64,000 nt of DNA, taken from NCBI GenBank assembly GCA_033558025.1, contig JAUCEF010000014.1:124001-188000 (forward strand), read 5' to 3'. A program made the position numbers and the translations under genes. The notes beneath the pieces are model-generated. The model was not told the DNA's origin. It made no database searches and worked only from the letters and a program-made list of their open reading frames with translations. The DNA comes from Phytophthora sp. 'mugwort' (taxonomy: Eukaryota > Oomycota > Peronosporomycetes > Peronosporales > Peronosporaceae). Numbering within the stretch: position 1 is the first letter of the stretch; every line of letters starts with the position of its first letter. Shown in pieces: positions 40,975 through 53,239 of the stretch.

Positions 40975-41469
40975 TTAGCTGGTTGATATATGTGTGGTAT
41001 AAAGGTAACTTGAATATCTAATTAAGCCCTTGAATTCTAGAGCACTCCTGGCTAACAGATGGCGACCGGATCTATCGGTTTGCCATACAAGAGCCTTGCG
41101 ATTCCTGGAGCTCAAGTCAATTGTTGGTTCACCTCCCACGTTGTTTACAAGTGGTGTAGCGCTCACCGCTTGCTCGGGTAGCACACAAAGCCCGACCGGT
41201 GGCGACTCGAGCGGTGCTACCTGGTATACGGGCTGGCCTTGCAATACACATAACGCAAATGTGACAACGGCAGGTGAGAAATTACCCACGGCAGGAAACC
41301 TCGGCGCAGAAAGCAGCACCGGCTCCAATTTTGTGCAACCAGATTTCCACTCTCTTCTTCAGATTGTTCGACGCTTTTTGGGAACTCGCCGATCCTTCAG
41401 GCGATCACAACAATGCCCTCCAGAGTATTTGGAGAGACCGGTGAGAATTCGGGCTCCAACTAGATGACA
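40975..41469. other. Unassigned sequence between repeat and MULE 2
   Basis: No recognised gene. A plus-strand open frame 41030-41467 has a Thr/Ser/Gly-rich composition but no known motif. It may be spacer DNA of the mobile element. Confidence 0.3.
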
Positions 41470-43488
41470 GCAGTATCCCATTCGAGAAGTAGTGGCATCC
41501 ACAGGATACTTCGGAGGTATCAACATTCCAGCCATCTTCGGGGATTTTCGTTCTATGAGCCATGTAAGCGATCACTTTATCGCATGTTCATGCATTGCGC
41601 GAGTCTTGCGACGTTGGCTTCGTCCAAGCTGCGCATCCACCTGCCCCGTTGTCTTGCTCGTAAGAAGCCGCGCGAACGCCTGTCCAGAAGCCTGTTCAAG
41701 CCTCCTTGATTCTCCGGTGAAGGATCGCAACTGCACAATTTTTACGATATGGGCCGCATTGATTTCATAAGCGACGAGTTGCATTGTCTGCACTGACTTG
41801 GTAGCTGTCTTCACTAGAGTATGTTGGTGGGTCCGTGATCGTGGCGGCGGGCTTGTTCTTGTCAGCCGTCACGTCCTCGCAATACAGCTAGTTTTCGCAG
41901 CAGCCGCTTTGTGTCGAACATTTTCCGCATTAAATGCCGTTTGGTGCTGGTATTAAAGGTCTCGCACGGATTATTTGTCGTTGCACATCCTGCTGGTGGG
42001 TGGAAGCTTGCCACCTCCAATATCTACCTTGAAGTCATTGCTTTTCAAAATAGTCTGCGAATGAACTAAGTTCAGAAATCATTCTCCACTGGCTAAGAAT
42101 TATGTCACGAATCATAAAACTCCAAAAGACTTGCTGAGTAGTGTATTGCAATAACATCTTTGTAGACCATTGCTCCAGCAGCACTGCTCAGCTGCCTTGT
42201 TCGCTTTCTCACGTTATATGACCCATGAAAGAAGCACATCATAAATGTAGGGCTTTGGAATTGGGGCGTACTCTGCAGAGCGTTGTATTGGGCATCGTCT
42301 GCGTCGCCAAGAGCAGCATCAACACTTGGGTATTGCGAGAAAATCTTGGAATACACTTGAACCAGAGAGGACAGAACGGCTGCGTATTCGATGTATCAGA
42401 CGACTAACTACAAAAACAAAAGTCGCGTCGAAATGATACTTCCGAGCACAATCGCTAAATCCACACGTGATAATAGGATATCCAATTTCACTTAGTTTGA
42501 ACGTGGCGTCGATGTCAAACAAGGCAAAATATCCAGCTGCTGAAATCTTTTCACGTTTTCGAGAAGTCTCACCGTCGTCCTCACCCAGGACGAACGGATC
42601 ATGATCTTCCCCCTTTCCAACATGCATGAAGCCGTTAACATCAAGCGTCGCACCGAACATGAATGCTTTGTTTGCATTGATTCCAGAATACGGAGGAAAC
42701 TCCCGCACCAATGCCTTGATTGAATCTCTTCTGTTGCGTTCCCACGCAACGTTTTGACGCAACGAGCAACCTGCTCGTAGGTAGGAACACCATTAACAGG
42801 TGGGGCCGCAGTGTAGCGGCGCAATCCTGACCAAATGTGCCGCGGGGCCAATCCTGTTTCATTCATTTCCCCCATATACTTTCGCATTGCCGGTGTGATG
42901 ACGGCGCGATGGGTTCCACCGCAGTCAGCGTCGCCTCGAGTATGTTCAGTTGCTGTTGCCATAATCTGCCCCTCGTTTGTGCTTGAGCACTGCCATACCT
43001 TCCATACTTTGTTGCACTTGGGCTTCTTGTGTTCCTAGTGGTATCGCTAGAGCAACGCAGGTAGCACTTCCGCAGCGGACGCGTCGCTCCACCGTTTCAT
43101 GGTCTCCAGGGCAAATTTGGCACAACTGCATGCACTTTACGTAGGCACCTGAGCAGCATATCCGCCGTAGCCGTTCCGTAGTGTAGCTTTCGTTAACCTG
43201 CCCTGTCGCGACAATTTGCCACGTGCAACGGGTCACAGCTTTTTCCAAATCTAGCATATCTACTTGGGAGTATCTGCAGAAGTTGCGTCCCCGGTTCCTT
43301 CGAATAGTGTCCGTTGATCTCAGCCTTCTTAGAGTGGACCATGCAATAGGTAAGCAGGTTTTGATTCTGCCCGGATTTTTGTTTGGTTTCCCACCTGTCG
43401 CAACGTTTGTTTTGCTCAAGTCAAAAAGTGTTTCTCTCTCTCTCTCGTGCCTGAAAGTGTTGTTTTGCCCTGAGAGACGTTTGATCAT
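41470..43488 (-). pseudogene. MULE-type transposase pseudogene 2
   Basis: Minus-strand pieces start with an N-terminal Cys-rich segment (about 43488-42946: CCSGAYVKCMQLCQICPGD, RRVRCGSATC), a possible zinc-binding DNA-recognition domain. Then come PAMRKYMGEMNETGLAPRHIW (quoted in part), FALFDIDATFKLSEIGYPI with CGFSD (first Asp block near 42500), ALGDADDAQYNAL (second Asp), MMCFFHGSYNVRKRTRQL, and WRWQAFHPPAG-type plus NNPCETFNTSTKRH near 41950-42010. The order matches MULE 1. Multiple frameshifts mean it is inactive. It converges on the dioxygenase-like/zinc-finger pseudogene 39371-40658 exactly as in locus 1, and retains an N-terminal domain that locus 1 has lost. Confidence 0.75.
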
Positions 43489-44283
43489 AACCCAGTCTAT
43501 GTTGTTTTGGCCGATTAGAAAAAGTCTTTAGTAAGGATTTGCCGTGATATGTTAACTGTGACCCTGTCTTGCAGATGTCACGCAGGCAGGCCAGACGAAT
43601 AACAATCACTATCAGTCCACGGTGAACTTCACACCACCTCGCCCCAGCAGCAGCATCCGAGAAAATGTTGCGCACACACAGCCATATGCTCGCCTCCCTG
43701 TTATAATTTCCGTACAAATAAATATAACACGTGCTAGTTGGTCCACAAGCACGTTACAGACCTGAGATTGTACACACCACTAGCTATCATACCCATGGGG
43801 CTGAATCCCCAAGAGTAGCGCCGTAGCAGTAGCCATCTCCGAGAAAACGCCGCGTACACACGACTCGCCCTATTTGACAGTGACTACGCATGACCGTACA
43901 CACTTACACACTTTACTAAGTACGTGTACATCGCTCCGTCAACGGAGACCTAACCCGGACAGTCTGCACATTGAATTTATCCTGCTCATGGAATTTGTCT
44001 GCACGCTTGGGGGGACACTTGACACCTAGATTACGGTATCTTCCATCGATATGTGTACTGTGCTCGCTTGTGGCACTAACAAATTCTGACCCCATCTGAA
44101 CAGAAGAATGTCACCGGCGTTTTTTTACAAAACTCTATATATAAGCTGGGCGTGCCCGTCCGAAAGTGCCGTTCTCGCTACAAAGCCCATGCAAAGCGCT
44201 ATATGTTCGAAAACGTGCCCGTCTCAACGTTGCGTTCCCGCTTACTTTGAATCTCCTTTGTAAGCATAAAGACACAGTTCCAT
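43489..44283. other. Unassigned sequence before an LTR
   Basis: No gene recognised. It contains several CGTACACAC-rich motifs around 43690-43930 that look like eroded repeats. Confidence 0.3.
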
Positions 44284-44648
44284 TGTAACGGGTACATGAA
44301 GAGTGCCAAGTCACTCTTCAGAATGGTGTACCTAAGTAATGTACCCTAAGTGATGTAGCCAACATTACTATGACGTCATGGTAATGATGTCATGGATAAG
44401 TACCACAGATATGGCACAAAGACATCAGAGCCACTCAACAGGATAACATCTAGGGAACTTTATAGGTGATAATAGTTAGTATGTAGACGCATTAAAAGGG
44501 GTCACCTATAAATATATTCAGTCTTAATCCTACCTATTTCTGGTAACAGTCCCACAGGCCAGGGACTAGTGAACTGCCGTTCACTGAGAGTTTGTATATC
44601 TCCGGAAGTCATACTTCCTGTGTGCAAGGTGTTGTGTGCCCCGTCACA
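44284..44648 (+). repeat. Putative 5' LTR of a retrotransposon
   Basis: The sequence begins TGTAACGGG and ends CCCGTCACA, which form near-perfect short inverted ends of the TG...CA type. A TATA-like CTATAAATATATTC lies at 44506-44519. Immediately downstream is TTGGTAGCACTTG, a possible primer-binding site, and then the gag start at 44717. No second LTR was found, as the element is truncated after protease. The boundaries are inferred. Confidence 0.5.
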
Positions 44649-44716
44649 CTTGGTAGCACTTGTAGTCAATCCACGCCTACGCGGGTTACTACCTGAAACC
44701 TCTGGGTTCTATCAAC

Positions 44717-46130
44717 ATGGACCGGATTGAGTTTCCTCATCTGAATGACTCACCGTTTGAGTCTGTTCGTAAGATGGCTGGCATCTTCGGCATGGATGCC
44801 TTGCACAGCTTGGCGTCGCCAACGCAAGCTGAGCAGGTCAAACGCGTGACCGCGTTCGGCATGTATGAGCCGGGGCTCATCGAACAAGTTCGAAGCAACC
44901 TGCAAGTTCTGGCCGCAGAGCCGATACCGGTCTACCCCAAGCCATTAAGACTGAAGTTAAACCCTTATAAAGGGAAGGAAGGTGAAACCTTCACTTCTGG
45001 GTGCGAGGAGTAGAGCTCGCACTGGATGCGGCTCTGATCTCTTCTGAGCACCTCCGAGTGACTTTCGCCCTCTCCAACATTAGCGGGCATGCTAAGAGTT
45101 GGGCGTATATGCGGGAAGCGACAACGCCTGAATGTTTCGCATCCTGGGCTGAGAAGTGTGAACAGCTTAGAGCCCCGTTCCTCCCGGCGACCTATGAGTA
45201 CCGCCAGCGGCCACGCTTCCTGTCATGATAACAGGGAAGACGTGAGCTGCACGAGTACATCCAGGATATGCGGGAGCTCATCGCATCCCTCGTGGGAGAC
45301 CCACTCCATGAACACATCAAGGTAACGGTGTTCATGGACGGCCTAAGAGAACGCCCGGTCCACACCCAGCTGTTTCTGGAGCAGGCCAATACTCTGCAAT
45401 ATGCGATCCATTTCGCCCTCCCAGAGGAGGAGTATAGTCACCGCCAGGCGCGCACGCCGGCGACGATATGGCCATGGGCTGCGACACCAAGTCGCGGGGC
45501 CCCAAGCGGGCCAGTTCCCAGTGAGCTTGAGCTCTCCGAGCAGCATGATATTAGCTGCTATAGCTGTGGTAAGTTAGAGCACAAGGCGCGTGACTGTCGT
45601 GCAGGGGCAACGAAAACGTTTCCTCCCAAGTTCATCGCGCGCAAGGGTCAATGGCAACGGCGGCGATCCCATGGGCAGGGGAACGCAGGACATCAGTAGA
45701 GGGAGATCTAAGTCTTCATCAGAGATGCGCGGGTGGCGCGCACCATGGACACTTAGCCCTGAAAGTCTGCGTACTCTCGAATCGAAGAAGGACAGCGTTG
45801 AGTGCTAGTAGTACACATAAGTGTACGGGGATATACCCATCCCTTTCGAGTCTTAATAGGCTCCGGGGCGTCGGAGAATTTCGCGCGCCGCCAAACGGTT
45901 GCGGAGAACAGCAACAAGCTGGCCGATGCTTTACGAAAAAGCGAATGCAACGGGACAGTATCGGTACAACTGGCCGACGGAACGGTAATTACAGTTTCCA
46001 AGACCAATGCTGATCTAGCTGTGAATTTCGAGGACTTCGACAGCACGGAGCAGTTACTGTTCTACAATGGACAAGTATAACTTGATCCTGGACATGCCCT
46101 GACTGCACTTATGAGACTTTGTCAACGTTT
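44717..46130 (+). pseudogene. LTR retrotransposon gag-protease remnant
   Basis: ATG 44717 opens a gag (MDRIEFPHLNDSPFESVRKM). After a frameshift come ALSNISGHAKSWAYMRE, then RELIASLVGDPLHEHIKVTV. A CCHC zinc knuckle CYSCGKLEHKARDC lies near 45556-45597. A protease-like segment in another frame reads VLIGSGASENFARR near 45850-45890, where the catalytic Asp of D-S/T-G is replaced by Gly. The trace fades after a VQLADGTVITVSK strand and YNGQV near 46078. No reverse transcriptase follows, so the element is truncated. The gag layout suggests a Ty3/gypsy-type element different from the one at 9346-13480. Confidence 0.75.
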
Positions 46131-46365
46131 CGCCGCGCGTGAAGGCATTTATCTCATATATGTTATTTCAAATAATACGTCTGATGCATTGTTGTAGTTA
46201 TGGATTCACTGTCAAAGCCACAGTTCAAAAACAAGAATGCAGAAGACTCGTACGACGCCAATTGGCAATTAGCCGGATCTTTGTCGGATCCTTTGAAGTG
46301 AATATGGGTCGTTCCCATTTGCCGGATCCTTTTGGAGTGAATATGGGTCGTTCCCCCCATGTGTC

Positions 46366-47000
46366 ATCTATAATGTCGACGAGGCAGCTATTTCCTTCGA
46401 CATGTCACCGTCCAAGATTTGGGCTCAACGTAGCCGAAGGGTGTTCGCAAGAGTGAAGCGCACTCAAAAGCACTCTGGTCGAATGCAGCAGTCTCACAGC
46501 TCGAGCAAACGTTTAATTATCTATTTTTTATATGTGATGTCGCTAACATTTATAATATTTATTTTATGTTTCAAGGTAAACAGTACCGCCGTCTGCCAAC
46601 CTTTGGATGTAGGGGTTATGGGACCCCTAAAGAAAAAGATTAGTGCAAAGAGGGTTGCCGAGACTCGACTACCAGCGGCCATGGGCGCTGCCGCCGACAG
46701 CGACGCGGCTGAGGCGGACAAGGGCGCCAAGTGTGGTTTGACCGAGGAGTGTGCGTGCTGGGAGGATTGCATGTGCTGCGAAGAGCGCCTCTACAGTCGT
46801 GAGTGTCTCTGCCGCGAGGTATGCGTGCACGGTGTGGGGGTAGGAGGTGCCGTCACGTGACGAGTCCTACACAGTCAACCACCCGAAGAAGCTATCACGA
46901 GCGACGGCAGAGCAGAAGCGACGTGCTACTATCGAGCGTACGATTAACGCCTGGGATAAGCTCACAATGTCATTGTCAGAAGCTTTATGAAGCCGTACCA
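46366..47000 (+). pseudogene. Pogo-like transposase fragment
   Basis: VIYNVDEAAISFDMSPSKIW near 46366-46425 resembles the first Asp block of the pogo-like relic at 4060-4870. NSTAVCQPLDVGVMGPLKKK near 46580-46640 is its diagnostic C-terminal block. The middle catalytic part is deleted. An Ala/Asp/Cys-rich insertion follows, then a helical end (ATIERTINAWDKL). Dead fragment. Confidence 0.65.
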
Positions 47001-47614
47001 AAAATCCGATAGTGGAGGTGTAGATGTATTTTCTTTCCCAATTATTGTAAATTCAATTATGTAGTTTTAGCCGTAAAAGTTTAGGAGAATGATTCGTGTG
47101 CCCAACTGAAAAAGGAGGGGGTGAACGCCACACAAAACGACCAACAGAGGAGAGCATTTTGCGAGCGCGCGTAGCCACAGCAAACCTGTGCGGGGTGCCC
47201 GCGAAGCAGGGCCGCGCGGTATTTGCGGAGCAGGGCCCAGCGTGGAGCTTTCCAGCGAGCCGAGCACTGTAGCGGGCCGAACTTAGAATGGTTTCCTCGC
47301 AGGAGCGCCGCGATTGCCTTTTCGAAGCAAAGCCCAAGACCGCGATGCCATCGGTCCTCGGGAGGGCTAGAGTTATAAGGAGATGGGAGACCTTTTATAC
47401 AAAACGACAGCTTAAACCAAAAAATGTGACAGGGCTAGATGGGTTCAGCAACACATGCCAAAGTTTAATTTGCCAAGGATCGTGCAGGACCTAATTTTCT
47501 GGTGCAAGATATATCAAAAAACGTATCGCGCCACTGAAGCCTTCAACTTCAAGGTCGCGGCACCTAATCCGGCAGCGCAGTTATTGTGCTTTCTACTCAA
47601 AATTGCCATGCGCG
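47001..47614. other. Unassigned sequence before mariner copy 2
   Basis: No recognisable gene. The region 47130-47290 is GC-rich without a known motif. Confidence 0.3.
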
Positions 47615-49154
47615 ATTCTTTGAATCAATCACGCTGCAAATCGCGCAAGGTCGCGAAATACTTGTGCTCACTATAGCTAATTACCATTACATTCATTGCG
47701 AGCGCATAGACCGTCCATGTTCAAAGAACTAAAAGATTGTATTTGAGTGATTCGCTTAATCGGCCAATTTTGGCAAATGGGAAGCACAATACGAAGGAAA
47801 AAAGAATGGAGGTGAAGATCATACTTCCTCCTTTTTTTATCTACTGGTGCAGTGCATGTTTGGCCAACAACTTTTGACCCATACCCGTTTCGATGATTTT
47901 TGATTGGATAAAAATAGTCTTCGTGATCTCCTGATTCGATTGGTGGTGCGTTTGGCGCCAAAAAAGCTCAACATAAGAAAAATAATGGTGGAAAATTAAG
48001 ACACCTGGAGCTCCACTCTCGTTTTCCACCCGCCACACTTCAAAATCGCCCTCGTAGCCTACCAACGATGAAGCGTCAGCATCGCACACCTCAGGAGATG
48101 GTGTCTCTGGTCTGCTTTCTACTCGTCCGTACGAATAACAGCGCGCTAGGTAAGAGCGATGCCAAGGCTGCCGCCCTAAAATTTCAGTGCCATCGCAACA
48201 CGATAAGAAGGATATGGAAGCACATTTAGAGTCTCAGACGTGTATGTACCTTCTGGGGGATGTGGGAGTCGAATGTTTGGTAGATGTGGTCGTCCCACGA
48301 TGAGCACGGCAGAAATGCGTGAGCGGATTAAGGCCATCCCATCGCTTCGGCGCACGACCATGCGAAGCCTAGCCGCTGCGCTCAAGGTCTCCACTTCGGT
48401 CATCCTGCGGCTCATGCGAAAAGGCGTCATTCGCCGCCACACCAACAACATCAAACCCGTGCTTACATACGCCAACAGACTCGCTCGAGTCGTCTTCGTG
48501 CTCGGCCTCTTGGTCACCAAGAGCGACGGTACCAACGTGTTTAGCGATCTATACGATACGGTGCATATCGATGAGAAGTGGTTTAACGAGGACACCGACA
48601 AGAAGCAGTTCTACCTGTTGGATGACGAGGAGGAGCCTGTGCGCCGCCGACAAAGCAAGCGCTATATCGGGAAGACCATGTTCATTGCGGCCGTCGCTCG
48701 ACCTAGGTTTGTTTTTCTATTATGTATGATAACCCTTAGCAGTTTATAACATTTCCTATGATATTTTAGGCATGACCCACATCGAAAAACGGCATTTGAC
48801 GGGAAAATCGGAATCTGGGCATTCGCGGAGCCGTACAAAGCGCAGCGCAACAGCAAGCTGAGAGAAAGGGCACTGTTCTCCTGCGCAACGTGGAGACAGT
48901 CGACCGCGAGGCATACGAAGCCGTTCTGGTCCACGACATCATTCCCGCGATCAAAGAAAAATGGCCGGCGGCGGGTAAGAGCCGAACAATTTTTTGGATT
49001 CAACAAGACAATGCCAAGCCGCGCGTCCCCGTCAACGATCCTGACGTGAGTGTCGCAGGGACGAGCGGCGGCTGGGATATCCGTGTGCGCTGCCAGCCCG
49101 CAAACTCCCCTGATCTAAACGTTCTGGATTTGAGCTACTTTCGTTCCGTGCAGT
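47615..49154 (+). pseudogene. Mariner-like transposase, copy 2 (3'-truncated)
   Basis: Near-identical to 25827-27364, including the early in-frame stop after IRRIWKHI, the splice-like insert after VAARPR-type sequence, and the one-base shift before VLRNVETVDREAYEAVLV. It has VHIDEKWFNED, FWIQQDNAKPRVPVND and NSPDLNVLDLSYF. Homology stops abruptly at about 49154, where unrelated sequence begins, so the C-terminus and Lys/Ala tail of copy 1 are absent. The shared lesions mean it was copied after inactivation, either in trans by another transposase or by segmental duplication. Confidence 0.85.
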
Positions 49155-50602
49155 CTATAGGAATGTAATGGGAATTATATGCGGAAGCTACATTACCAAA
49201 TGCAATTATCACCACATACCCAAATTCGGCGAACATGCAAATGGGCAGTGCTGTAGATTCATAAGGACTGCCTAGCGGCTGCGCGCGCACGGGGTTGTCT
49301 CGAACAGAGAGGACGCGTCGTGTAGCACCCTGCAAAACCCTGCGGCCTACAGAAATAGGCACCGGATCTCATCTTTATTTTACGCATAACCCCCTCGGAT
49401 GCCCTGAGGTACCAGTTATCTTAACCGGCGGGACTCCCGAAACCGTACTTAAACTTATAGTTAACTACTACGCGTACCTTCGGCCCTGCGCCGCGTCCGC
49501 TTCTTGTAGTCCACTTATGCGCGCCGCCCTCCGCTCTCTTCCTCGCTCCACCGCGCCGGGATTTTGGTAAGGAAACGTGAGTCGAGACCAAAAATAAACA
49601 TTTCGGCCGTTGATGGGCCGCCGCCGCTGCGCTCGGCGGCGATAATCGTCACGCGCGGCTATTTTTGCAATTTCGCTAATCGTCTCAACTATAGCCGTAG
49701 TCGAATGAACAGGTAGACCGCGAGCGCAAAAGACCGTCCCAAGGCATGCCAAAGATAGGCCCATGCCCGCAGGCAGGAAAGCTTCGGACAGAAAGACAGA
49801 CAGGACGCTAGAGCAGATTTTTAGACTAGCTGAGCTTGTTGGCTGCCAACCCGTTTCGCTCGCTCAAGGGCTCGCTCCACTACCGAGAAAAGCTACCTAC
49901 GCTTCGCTTCGGTAGTAGTGCGTCCGCTACGCTCACACAGGCTCGTTGCGCTACTCGCCGTGTTAAGATAGTAAGTGAGCTACCTACGCCTTAGGCTTCT
50001 GTAGGAAAGGCGTGCCCTCCGGACCCGCTAGACACAAAAAGGTTAAGACGGCGCCGCCTTCGATTCGCTCGGCAGCAATTTTAGCCAAAAGGGGGGAGGG
50101 CTTCGCTTCGCTCGGCAGCAATTAAAGATTACATGGATTTTGGCCAATGAGAAGGGTTTTTAGACCTTCACGCTCGGCTATTTTTGCAATTTTGTGCATA
50201 GTTTTTGCAGTCCGGACGGTAGTGGCAGTGGGTGTGATAGGTTAGTGAAATGTTGCAATCGCCGAGGGAAAGGATGCCAAAAGAAAGGCTGAGGCGACAG
50301 GGGAAGGAGTGACAATACGGATAGACAAGTTGCTTTTTTAATAAGGAGGGAATGAAGACGATGTTCTTGCGCTGTATATATTCTCTTCGTTGCTCGAAAT
50401 TGATCAGTATGGTATTTTCGGAATCCCTGCCCCCCCTCAGTTGTATGAAGATCCGACCCTGGTTAGTAAAATTATAGTAAGCGAGCCGAACGGTAAGCAG
50501 TGGAGATAGATCCAGATGCGGCTCGACTGGCAGTTCATCATTTTTTATGCTCGTTCGGACTACGATTTGATTTAATTTTACACTCGCTTTACAACAATAT
50601 TT
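49155..50602. repeat. Non-coding region with CGCTCG/CGCTTCG-rich repeats
   Basis: No gene is recognised. Between about 49595 and 50215 short motifs recur: TCGCTCGGCAGCAATT twice (near 50067 and 50110), GGCTATTTTTGCAATTT twice (near 49660 and 50196), many CGCTTCG/CGCTCG runs (49850-49960), and a GC-rich hairpin (CGCCGC...GCGGCG near 49620). This patterned, strand-biased sequence resembles non-autonomous repeat DNA rather than a gene. The type is unknown. Confidence 0.55.
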
Positions 50603-52140
50603 TCACAGCCGCACTGCAGTCTGCTTGATGGCCTCTGCCTCTTGATGCAACATAGTCATGATCATCTCCCGGCACCGCAGGATCACGGGGCTGGCGGATT
50701 TGGTAAAGAATTCCAGCAGTTCGCTAATCCCCACTGTTTCATCAGAGCTGTTTGAGCCAAAGTCCGGGACCAAATATACACAGACCTTGACGCACGACTG
50801 CGGGGCGCCATTGCTACTATCGCTGATAATGACCCGAGCTTCGTCAATAAAAGATACGCCGGTCGGGTGACTGTTGTCTTTCACGTAGGGATGGATGGTG
50901 GACCGCCCCACTATAACCATCCGGTCGTTTTCCTGGTGTTTCTGGACTACTTGGTTCATCCAGTAATCTTTTGCTGGCTCGGAGTCGGGTAGTCGGAAGG
51001 CGAAGCAGTGTGCCTGAATTTCCTTGGTCGTGTAGATTTTCTGCGTGAGGAAATAGCAAACATAGTTAGAGATACGAACCGCATGGACGTTAATGGGCTG
51101 ACAGTATCAGCTTACGTTGGCAGAGCTGGCGAGCGAAATGAGCCCCTCTTCCGTGATAAACCTCCACATTGCCCGGCTGGTGATATCGTGGCTGAAGGGC
51201 ATTGCGATCCGAGTGGTGAAGCGGATACACGTGCCGTGCAATGGGTGGAGAATGACTTTGATCTCATGTTTGTCCATCTCGAGGTTGTCCACGGCTTCCG
51301 TCGTGAAGGCTTCGTCCACACTTAAATATGAGCGCTCCAAGTGCGCCAAGCTCTCTGCGAGTGTTTCAGAGCTGGACGGCCCGAAGAGGTCTGGAGGCAA
51401 AATTGAGGCTGATTGGTTACCAGCCCCCTGTAATTGTCGATAGCTGTTAGGAACCAAAATACCTTGTTTAATACACATTTGTTGCTTACCTGAGTGGGTG
51501 GTAATTGCTTCAGCGTATCTTCGAGGCCCTGTGCGATCTTAAGCTGGTCCTTCATCATGTTTCGCAGTTCCTGGTTTTCGCGTTCGGCCCGCATGCGGTC
51601 CTTTAACTGTCGGCCTGCCATGGACGTCCATACGGACGGCATAAGGCCGTCAAGAGGAACCGGCTCACCGTCGGCTCTGGGCGACGTCGAGAATCCGAGT
51701 TGCAGCTTGCGCAACTGCTCTTCGAGCTCCTTGACTTTATTGCGCAGGAACTTAAGCTCGACGATTTCACGGCGGATACGCTTCTTTTTGATCGGCGGTC
51801 CAACCTGCAGCGCAGATATCGGCTGCTGCGCTGCCGTCGGCGTCTTCGATGCGCTCGAGCGGCTAGACTTGCGGGTTCGTCGAGGTGGTATAGGCTTGGT
51901 GTTGGGCTCCATCGCCACTGGTTCTGCGTCCACCGGGGTCATGCGCACGTCAACAGGATTGGGCGCTCGACTGGTGTCGTCAGGACTGGAGAGCACATTC
52001 TCAAGCTCCTTCCAGTCAATGAGCCCTAGCACGTCGTCCACTGAAATCCTTGTCGGATCGTCCGAGACATGCGAGAAGCTCATGGGGCATTCGAGTCGGT
52101 GCTGCGTCTTCCAAGGTGAAAACGGAAATGGTCTAGCCAT
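50603..52140 (-). CDS. bZIP-like/START-like family member F
   Basis: Exons 52140-51490, 51427-51116 and 51040-50603 give 466 residues with GT-AG introns of 62 and 75 bases at the two family positions. After an acidic N-terminus, KKKRIRREIVELKFLRNKVK (118-137) is the basic/coil segment. VWTSMAGRQ (170-178) begins the Trp helix, which runs to about 210. The START-like half has HLERSYLSVDEAF, AMPFSHDITSRAMWRFITEE, a DRMVIVGRSTIHPY strand and a C-terminal helix near ISELLEFFTKSA. An initiator-like TTGCCAATTTGA sits only about 10 bases before ATG 52140, so translation may instead start at the second ATG, 52083 (MSFSHVSDD). The frame is intact; probably functional. Confidence 0.85.
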
Positions 52141-53239
52141 TCAAATTGGCAAGAAATCTACCGATGGCGATGGGCTACCGCGCGCAAGCCCCCGAGACAC
52201 GACTGGCGATTACGCCGCTTCTGGTTGCAGTCAACTTGCCGCGAACCGTAAACGCCGGAAACATGCACGCCATTTTGGACGTAATTGTAGCAATCTGCTC
52301 GCGTGAGCCCCGGCTTTGTAGACGATTGCGCCCACTGCTTGAGCTGTTTGCGTGGGGCGGAACATCGGGTTGACTATTTTAGTGCCCATTTTTAGTTGAT
52401 TGCATGTACAGTAGTTAAGTCCGCTTCAACGCACCGCTTTCACGTGTCGCTAGCCTTGTCCGGTTTAGGTTGCGATCTACTGTGCACAAATCGAACGGCA
52501 CATTATATCGTGTTAAGGCACTTACCACAGCAGCCTTGACTGCAGGTTTCACACCAGATGACGTTGCTCCCAAGTCGGTTGTGAGCTCAGCGTGATTCGT
52601 TGACGCAATTCTGCTTGAAAATGGGACTTCTTGGAATAGCGAATAAGGAATGGCGCTGAGATTACTGCGGAGCACGCGAGAAAGCTGTAGAAGAGAGACG
52701 GCAGGTGGTGCCGCCACGTGGGCATTCGTGACTCGCGGCGACTCAGTGGTCATCCCTCAATCTGAAGCGGTTTCAGCCCTCATCGTTTTTACAGTACAAT
52801 TTATGGTCGCGAAAAAAAGTTATACGGTATCGGTGCTTCGTAGCAATTATTATCGATATCAAATGTAATGGCCATCACGCCAGTGGAAGTTTTTTTTACA
52901 TTGCAAACTTGCACGCCTCGTCCGGATTTTCTTACGAACGGCGACAGATTGATGGCGGTGCCATGTGCAAGTCAGGATAAGCGCCTGACTGCGATATGCA
53001 CGTCACTGCACCTTCGACGCGAGGGCGGAATGAATGTTTGTGTTAAGGATTACTTCACTGCGTAGGGACATGATCAAGCGATGATGGCAATATCCTAGCT
53101 GTCATTGCCTTAGGTCGACACGTCTTGACGTGCTTGCTACGAAGTCGCTGCACCTTCTGTTAAATCCATTCCCGCTAGCAACACATGATCTGAACAAAAA
53201 TCTATTCCACGATGTGTTGGCTAAATGATTACGGTGACC
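52141..53239. other. Intergenic region between members F and G
   Basis: No gene recognised. It contains the promoter of F at its left edge and the 3' end of G at its right. A minus-strand frame 52753-52415 has no family motif. Confidence 0.35.

Noticed and set aside
51494..52306. 270-codon plus-strand open frame over member F exon 1
   Set aside because: Antisense shadow of an exon with clear family motifs; no motif of its own.
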